35,978 bases of DNA from Methylomonas methanica (GTDB lineage Bacteria > Pseudomonadota > Gammaproteobacteria > Methylococcales > Methylomonadaceae), in the NCBI GenBank assembly GCA_001644045.1, contig LUUF01000013.1, positions 1 through 35,978 on the forward strand. The letters are read 5' to 3'. How positions within the stretch are numbered: the stretch's first letter is position 1; every line of letters starts with the position of its first letter. Under the pieces are notes generated by a model that had not been told where the DNA came from, made no database searches, and saw only the letters and a program-made list of their open reading frames with translations. Positions 32,311 through 35,978 of this stretch are shown piece by piece. The translations under genes were made by a program, and so were the position numbers.

Positions 32311-33123
32311 TTGAATACTTACCGCTGGAACGCCCAGGATTATGCTCAAAACTCGCGAGCCCAACAGCAATGGGCTAAAGAACTGATCGCACTGTTGCAG
32401 CTAAGCGGCCACGAAACCGTGCTGGATTTAGGTTGCGGCGACGGCAAAGTCACGGCGGAAATCGCCAGAATCGTCGATCGCGGCGCGGTGGTCGGCATCG
32501 ATAATTCGGCAGCGATGATAGCGCTGGCCCAAGGCCGATACCCGGACCAGCAACATCCCAACCTGTCGTTCCGGGTCATGGATGCTGGAAATTTGAGCTT
32601 TACCGAGTGTTTTGACGTGGTTTTCTCCAACGCGGTGCTGCATTGGGTCAAGCAGCATCAACCGGTGATCGACGGCTTATATCGAAGCCTGAAAAGCGGC
32701 GGCAAAATCCTGCTGCGCATGGGCGGACAAGGCGATGCAGCCGGCATGCGGGCAGCGATAGACCAGGTCAAGGATTCGGCGCCATGGTCGCGGTATTTTA
32801 TCGGCTTCGAGTTTCCGTATACGTTTTCAGGAGTCGATGAATATCGGGTGATGCTGGATGCCGCCGGCTTTAACGTCAAACGGCTCGAACTCGTCGCCAA
32901 GGATATGAGCCACGACGGCCGAACTGGTCTGGCGAGCTGGATTCGAACCACCTGGCTGCCTTATACGCAACGGATTCCTGAAGACCTTAGGGAGTCGTTT
33001 ATCGATGCGGTTTGTTCGAGTTATCTGGATCAAGTGCCGTTATGCGAGGATGGCAAAGCCCATGTGGCGATGGTTTTGCTGGAGGTTGAGGCGGAGAAAT
33101 CGGCTAATCTGAAGCCCGCGTAG
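32311..33123 (+). CDS. Class I SAM-dependent methyltransferase
   Basis: A 270-residue methyltransferase of the trans-aconitate/methyltransferase-11 type. The start is TTG 32311, supported by GGAG eight bases before and by the lack of another start. Motif I is ETVLDLGCGDGKVTAEIA, acidic motif II VVGIDNSAAMIA, motif III about DAGNLSF and motif IV FDVVFSNAVLHWVKQH (the HW pair after motif IV is typical of Tam-like enzymes). SWIRTTWLPY and VCSSYLDQVP close the sequence. The substrate is unknown. It follows leuA closely but has no evident link with leucine synthesis. Confidence 0.9.
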   Translation: MNTYRWNAQDYAQNSRAQQQWAKELIALLQLSGHETVLDLGCGDGKVTAEIARIVDRGAVVGIDNSAAMIALAQGRYPDQQHPNLSFRVMDAGNLSFTECFDVVFSNAVLHWVKQHQPVIDGLYRSLKSGGKILLRMGGQGDAAGMRAAIDQVKDSAPWSRYFIGFEFPYTFSGVDEYRVMLDAAGFNVKRLELVAKDMSHDGRTGLASWIRTTWLPYTQRIPEDLRESFIDAVCSSYLDQVPLCEDGKAHVAMVLLEVEAEKSANLKPA

Positions 33124-33313
33124 TAGGGAATAGCGAAACGCATTCGGGCGAATGGAAGACTTTCATTTTTGCGAATGCACTTCGCAATTCGCGCGGCCTT
33201 CATACTCAAGTGCTTACCTGATTGTGTCAGTACGGCCAATAGCGGACCGCTGCGTACAGATGTGAGTGACAACACTTAAATGGATACCAGTCTGTCAGCT
33301 TATTATGGATGCG

Positions 33314-33709
33314 CTAAGCCTTACTAAACGCTTTAAGGAAGTTTTTTGGGTGGTAATGAAAACGGATATGTTCCGGTGCATCCAGCCGCTTTCGGTCTTC
33401 CTCGAAGGCCGGAGCGATATAGCCCCAATCGCGGCTTCGGGAAAAATAGATGACATAATGGATTTCCGCACCTTTCCATTTGTTCTCGACTATGATCTTC
33501 TCGGAGCTAGATTCGACGGTTTTGACTTGGATACGAAAGTAAGTAGTGCCATCGGAAACAAGCAAATCAGTTTTATTTCCATGATCGACAGCAGGTTTCG
33601 ACACCTCCCATCCGTCGCTCGTTAACCACGCAGCGACTAAGTATTCGTAAGACAATTGCTTATACGCGGCAAGGGTTGTTTCTTTTAATGGGGAATTTTT
33701 GACAGGCAT
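33314..33709 (-). CDS. PD-(D/E)XK nuclease-like protein (group I intron endonuclease-type fold)
   Basis: A 131-residue protein with a small PD-(D/E)XK core like the PDDEXK_5 family first seen in group I intron endonucleases. E22 lies in a helix (QLSYEYLVAAWLTSDGWEV), D48 in KTDLLVSDGTTYFRI and Q61-V-K63 in IQVKTVES; together they make the E...D...(E/Q)-x-K active site. The rest is VIYFSRSRDWGYIAPAFEE with a hydrophobic start and basic end. No intron, restriction partner or methylase is adjacent, so it may be a stand-alone nuclease or a host-recruited domain. It lies in the gene-poor, lower-GC end of the window, next to insertion sequences, suggesting transfer. Confidence 0.7.
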   Translation of the reverse strand: MPVKNSPLKETTLAAYKQLSYEYLVAAWLTSDGWEVSKPAVDHGNKTDLLVSDGTTYFRIQVKTVESSSEKIIVENKWKGAEIHYVIYFSRSRDWGYIAPAFEEDRKRLDAPEHIRFHYHPKNFLKAFSKA

Positions 33710-34150
33710 AAAGCCTCCTAATTAAATAAGAGTTTATGCCGTATGACAGCCTGAGGTGGCCTCCTGTATACGGTCCGAGGTGCATGTCTGCGTACCTCCC
33801 GAAAACATCACCGTACTACCTTTTATTAGTACCGAATAGCCAAGACTGCCAATCCTACATTTCACCTGTGTGTGTACTTTGTATGAAAGCTATTCTCAGA
33901 CTCATTGTGAGCCGTAATGCGAGTTCGTGGCGATACTACAACAACGAGCGCAATGCAGTCAAGGTTACTAGAGTAATGCCCGGCATTAATCGGGCTCAGC
34001 GACCAGGGCCGTCATTTTGGTGTGGGGAAGCGATTTTCAGGGATTATCGGTTCGCGCAGGTGGGATCAATCGTGTCTAGAGATCTGAAACTATTTGGGGT
34101 ACAAGGAATCGATCCCACTATCCCACTGCAAAAATTAGAGGACTGCACAC
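33710..34150. other. Gap without a supported gene
   Basis: 441 bp with no clear gene. A plus-strand frame from 33736 to 34233 (165 codons) has no ribosome binding site, no domain and a Cys/Ser-rich composition unlike a real protein, and it overlaps the better-supported small gene at 34151. An inverted pair GTGGGATC (34060-34067) and GATCCCAC (34111-34118) could form a weak stem. Otherwise I see only unremarkable sequence. Confidence 0.5.
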
Positions 34151-34282
34151 ATGAGTCTTGCTACGTTGAGTCAATTATTTCTGTTCTTGTTATGGCCGGC
34201 ACTTTTCCTGGCGATTGTTTATTTCATGGATAAGGAAGCGTTTAAAGAACGCATCAAGCGCTTTAAATTTAAAGATTGGTAA
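34151..34282 (+). CDS. 43-residue single-pass membrane peptide
   Basis: ATG 34151 is preceded by GAGGA at suitable distance, and TAA 34280-34282 ends the frame. The peptide starts MSLATLSQLFLFLLWPALFL and continues AIVYFMDKEAFKERIKRFKF, ending KDW: one strongly hydrophobic helix (about 5-25) followed by a highly basic amphipathic tail. This is the pattern of a small regulatory membrane protein, a membrane-acting toxin or an accessory subunit; I cannot choose. It lies between a nuclease-like gene and an IS remnant. Just after it GAGGAG and CTCCTC (34289-34302) form a short hairpin. Confidence 0.5.
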   Translation: MSLATLSQLFLFLLWPALFLAIVYFMDKEAFKERIKRFKFKDW

Positions 34283-34393
34283 AGCCATGAGGAGTGCTCC
34301 TCTCATTGGCGCAAGGGTATGAGCTCTGTCGGTCGCGATTGATGACATCGCTATCGCTCAGCGCATCCTAGGGGCTAATACGACCTACGCGGG

Positions 34394-34530
34394 TTAGCCA
34401 TCGTCATTGTTGAGCTCAGCGAACTTTGCAGCCATTGTGGGGTTACCTTTCGTCAGTTTCTTAACGGTCAAGTCGTCCGCTTTGTTATTGGCAAGACGGA
34501 GATTGTTTTCAGAACCTAGTAACGCATCCT
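34394..34530 (-). pseudogene. C-terminal remnant of a gene truncated by the IS element
   Basis: On the minus strand a frame runs from the edge of the IS3 remnant at 34530 to TAA 34394-34396. It encodes about 45 hydrophilic residues with a normal composition (starting [10 protein letters not shown], containing [20 protein letters not shown] and ending FAELNNDDG). It has no start at the edge; upstream it would run into the IS end. This looks like the last part of a gene whose 5' part was lost when the insertion sequence arrived. I do not recognise the family. The overlapping plus-strand frame (34407-34673) looks less natural. Confidence 0.35.
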
Positions 34531-34997
34531 TGATGTGTCAACACTTTCCCGGACACACGGTTAAGCAGCTTTTTGCTGCAATTCGTAGTCTACGGGCGAC
34601 AAATAGCCGTTGGCGGAATGTAGTCGCTCGCGGTTATAAAACACTTCGATATATTCAAACACAGCCTGCCTAGCTTCATCCCGATGACGAAAAATCTGAT
34701 GATGAATCAGCTCAGTTTTCAAGGTATGAAAGAAGCTTTCCGATACGGCATTATCCCAACAGTTGCCTTTACGGCTCATGCTCTGGCGAATGCCGTACTG
34801 CTTGAGTAATGCCCGGTGGCTTTCGGAAGCATATTGGCTCCCTCGGTCTGTATGCCAGAGTAAGCCTTTTGTCGGTTTACGCTTCCAAATGGCCATCAAT
34901 AACCCATCATTCACCAGTTTAGTCCGCATATGTTCGGCCATTGACCAACCAACGATTTGCCGGGAAAACAAATCGATGACCACCGCTAAATGATCTT
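34531..34997 (-). mobile_element. IS3-family element, 3' part only (right end plus end of transposase)
   Basis: The outer boundary at 34531 starts with TGATGTGTCAACACTTTCCC, a TG-starting terminal sequence like IS3-family ends. The inner end at 34997 is where a second IS3 element starts with its own TG (34998). Between these lies the last third of orfB. The IS3 remnant is thus a 5'-truncated copy from this side; the rest may continue beyond the second element, outside the window. Confidence 0.7.
34561..34997 (-). pseudogene. IS3-family transposase orfB, N-terminally truncated
   Basis: About 145 codons of an rve-type integrase core remain. VVIDLFSRQIVGWSMAEHMR follows the missing first catalytic Asp segment. 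LLWHTDRGSQYASESHRALL has the second catalytic Asp. SMSRKGNCWDNAVSESFFHT supplies the Glu helix, followed by LKTELIHHQIF, and YNRERLHSANGYLSPVDYEL is the C-terminal signature. The first Asp (DITY region) and all of orfA are absent, replaced by the left end of the next IS. The open frame continues into that end by chance. This copy cannot transpose. Confidence 0.9.
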
Positions 34998-35978
34998 GCC
35001 CCCAATTCCCAGACACCCAGCTAAGAGAGTAATCTCGCAACCTGAGGAGTCTTATGAAAACCAACCCATCCAATCCATCATCAACCAAGCGCAGTCAATA
35101 TTCTCCGCAGTTTAAAGAGCAAGCTGTTGAGCGAGCCAATCGCGATGGCGTACCAAAGGCGGCTCAAGATTTGGGTATTGCCCAATCCATGCTTTATAAC
35201 TGGGTGGCCAAAAGCCGCCTGACGGGTCAGCCTTTTGAAGATCAGAAACTACAACAGGCCGAGCTAGCAAGGTTGCGACGCGAAAACGCTCGACTGGAAC
35301 AGGAGCTAGCCTTTGTAAAAAGGCGGCAGCGTATTTATGCCCTGTGGGTACTTCGCGAAAAACCCACAGTGAAGTACGCCATGATTAAAAACCATGAACC
35401 CGAATTTGCCGTAACGCTCATGTGTCGGGTGCTGTCGGTTTCTAAGGCAGGTTACTACCATTGGAAAACCCGCTCACCTTCGCAGCGGGCACAGGTTCGT
35501 GCGCAATTAGCCCTGGACGTGAAACGAGTGTTTGATAATGAACAAGCACGTTCCGGCGCACCCCGAATCGCCAAATTGTTGAATAATGAAGGTCATTGTA
35601 CCCACCGAAAAACCGTAGCCCACATTATGAAAATCTATGGCTGGCGGGCGAAAGCGGCCCGGAAATACAAGGCAACCACCAACAGCAATCATACATTGCC
35701 GGTTGCACCTAACCTGTTATATCAAAACTTTGAGGCCGATCGACCGGATCAAAAATGGGTGTCTGACATCACTTATATCTGGACCGACGAAGGCTGGCTG
35801 TATTTAGCAGTCATACTGGATTTGTATGCGCGGCGCGTGATCGGTTGGTCAATATCTGAACGCATGACGGCCACACTGGTTTGTGACGCCCTGACCATGG
35901 CGCTTTGGCGACGTCATTTACCCAAGGGTGTGATTGTGCATTCGGATCGCGGCAGCCAGTATTGTTCAGCGGCGTACC
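34998..35978 (+). mobile_element. Second IS3-family insertion sequence, left part (runs off the window)
   Basis: It starts at 34998 with TGCCCCCAATTCCCAGACAC, a TG-leading terminal repeat that partly resembles the end of the neighbouring IS remnant. Translation of its transposase starts at 35054. It interrupts the orfB of the first IS3 element in opposite orientation. The right end is outside the window, so target duplications cannot be checked. Confidence 0.75.
35054..35978 (+). CDS. IS3-family transposase, orfA and orfB read in a single frame (3' end outside window)
   Basis: ATG 35054 follows a GAGGAGT site; 308 codons are open to the edge. Residues 1-90 are orfA-like: a helix-turn-helix (YSPQFKEQAVERANRDGVPK, AAQDLGIAQSMLYNWVAKSR) and a leucine-zipper-like coiled coil (LRRENARLEQELAFV). 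It continues without a frameshift into orfB: VKYAMIKNHEPEFAVTLMCR, VSKAGYYHW, GAPRIAKLLNNEGHCTHRKT, WVSDITYIWTDEGWLYLAVI (first Asp) and VIVHSDRGSQY (second Asp). Normally IS3 elements need a -1 frameshift at A AAA AAG. Here the run is five A (35317-35321). In the -1 frame the sequence reads KKAAAYL and stops at 35386-35388, as an orfA tail would. Confidence 0.85.
   Translation, partial: MKTNPSNPSSTKRSQYSPQFKEQAVERANRDGVPKAAQDLGIAQSMLYNWVAKSRLTGQPFEDQKLQQAELARLRRENARLEQELAFVKRRQRIYALWVLREKPTVKYAMIKNHEPEFAVTLMCRVLSVSKAGYYHWKTRSPSQRAQVRAQLALDVKRVFDNEQARSGAPRIAKLLNNEGHCTHRKTVAHIMKIYGWRAKAARKYKATTNSNHTLPVAPNLLYQNFEADRPDQKWVSDITYIWTDEGWLYLAVILDLYARRVIGWSISERMTATLVCDALTMALWRRHLPKGVIVHSDRGSQYCSAAY

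Noticed and set aside
32932..32950. tRNA T-loop-like GGTTCGAATCC (minus strand)
   Set aside because: Lies in the methyltransferase gene and is explained by conserved codons (SWIRTTWLPY); no acceptor or anticodon arm fits.
33736..34233. Plus-strand 165-codon frame
   Set aside because: No start signal or domain; Cys/Ser-rich composition and overlap with the better-supported 43-codon gene.
34407..34673. Plus-strand 88-codon frame crossing the IS end
   Set aside because: Runs across the IS boundary and is antisense to the transposase; the opposite strand has a more natural sequence.
1..35978. CRISPR arrays, rRNA and tRNA genes
   Set aside because: No regularly spaced direct repeats, no rRNA-like blocks and no complete tRNA cloverleaf were seen.

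Overview
The window looks like chromosomal DNA of a gammaproteobacterium. A methanotroph-type (Methylococcaceae/Methylomonas-like) host would fit the moderate GC content, the formaldehyde-related GFA proteins and the LuxR-type regulator, but no marker gene here proves this and the assignment is an inference.

Layout. (1) 1-179 is the 3' end of a small membrane protein gene. (2) From 298 to 21786 every recognisable gene is on the minus strand. The block holds about 30 small, mostly unrelated accessory enzymes: a TetR regulator with an O-methyltransferase, two glutathione S-transferases, a monooxygenase-fold protein, hemG, two GFA proteins, three alpha/beta-hydrolase or amidase genes, a PaiB-like protein, two GNAT acetyltransferases, a tautomerase, a GATase-like protein, a second-type lspA, a HAD phosphatase, an AroE-like dehydrogenase, a histidine phosphatase, a cupin, a hotdog thioesterase, a CYTH protein and an FMN-reductase/transglutaminase fusion. 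Several are tightly coupled (amidase-lspA, GATase-DUF1330, GST-ABM). One, a PAP2 phosphatase, is cut by a single in-frame amber codon. (3) 22082-22792 (+) encodes a quorum-sensing-type LuxR regulator with no luxI in the window. A perfect 16-bp palindrome lies upstream of it, and a near-identical copy lies upstream of the DUF4260 gene about 4.2 kb away. (4) 22921-30470 carries an EamA exporter, ribB behind an FMN riboswitch, an AraC regulator divergent from a membrane protein, DUF1697, TfoX-like and lipoprotein beta-lactamase-fold genes, and an Lrp/AsnC regulator divergent from leuA. (5) 30633-33123 (+) is leuA followed by a SAM methyltransferase. (6) 33314 to the end is a gene-poor, mobile-looking end. 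It holds a PD-(D/E)XK nuclease-like gene, a 43-residue membrane peptide, a probable gene remnant, the 3' part of one IS3-family element, and a second IS3-family element inserted into it that runs off the window.

Non-coding structure includes a ~280-bp multi-hairpin element between hemG and the first GST, an inverted AGGTTGGA repeat that supplies the last codons of the DUF6624 gene, an attC-like fold between the cupin and histidine phosphatase genes, an FMN riboswitch and a strong hairpin at the end of luxR.

The most interesting signals are the LuxR solo with its paired operator-like palindromes, the FMN-reductase/transglutaminase fusion, the amber-interrupted PAP2 gene and the IS3 element whose orfA and orfB are read in one frame. 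I did not find a clearly new defence or biosynthetic system. No homology search was run; all family names come from motif recognition.
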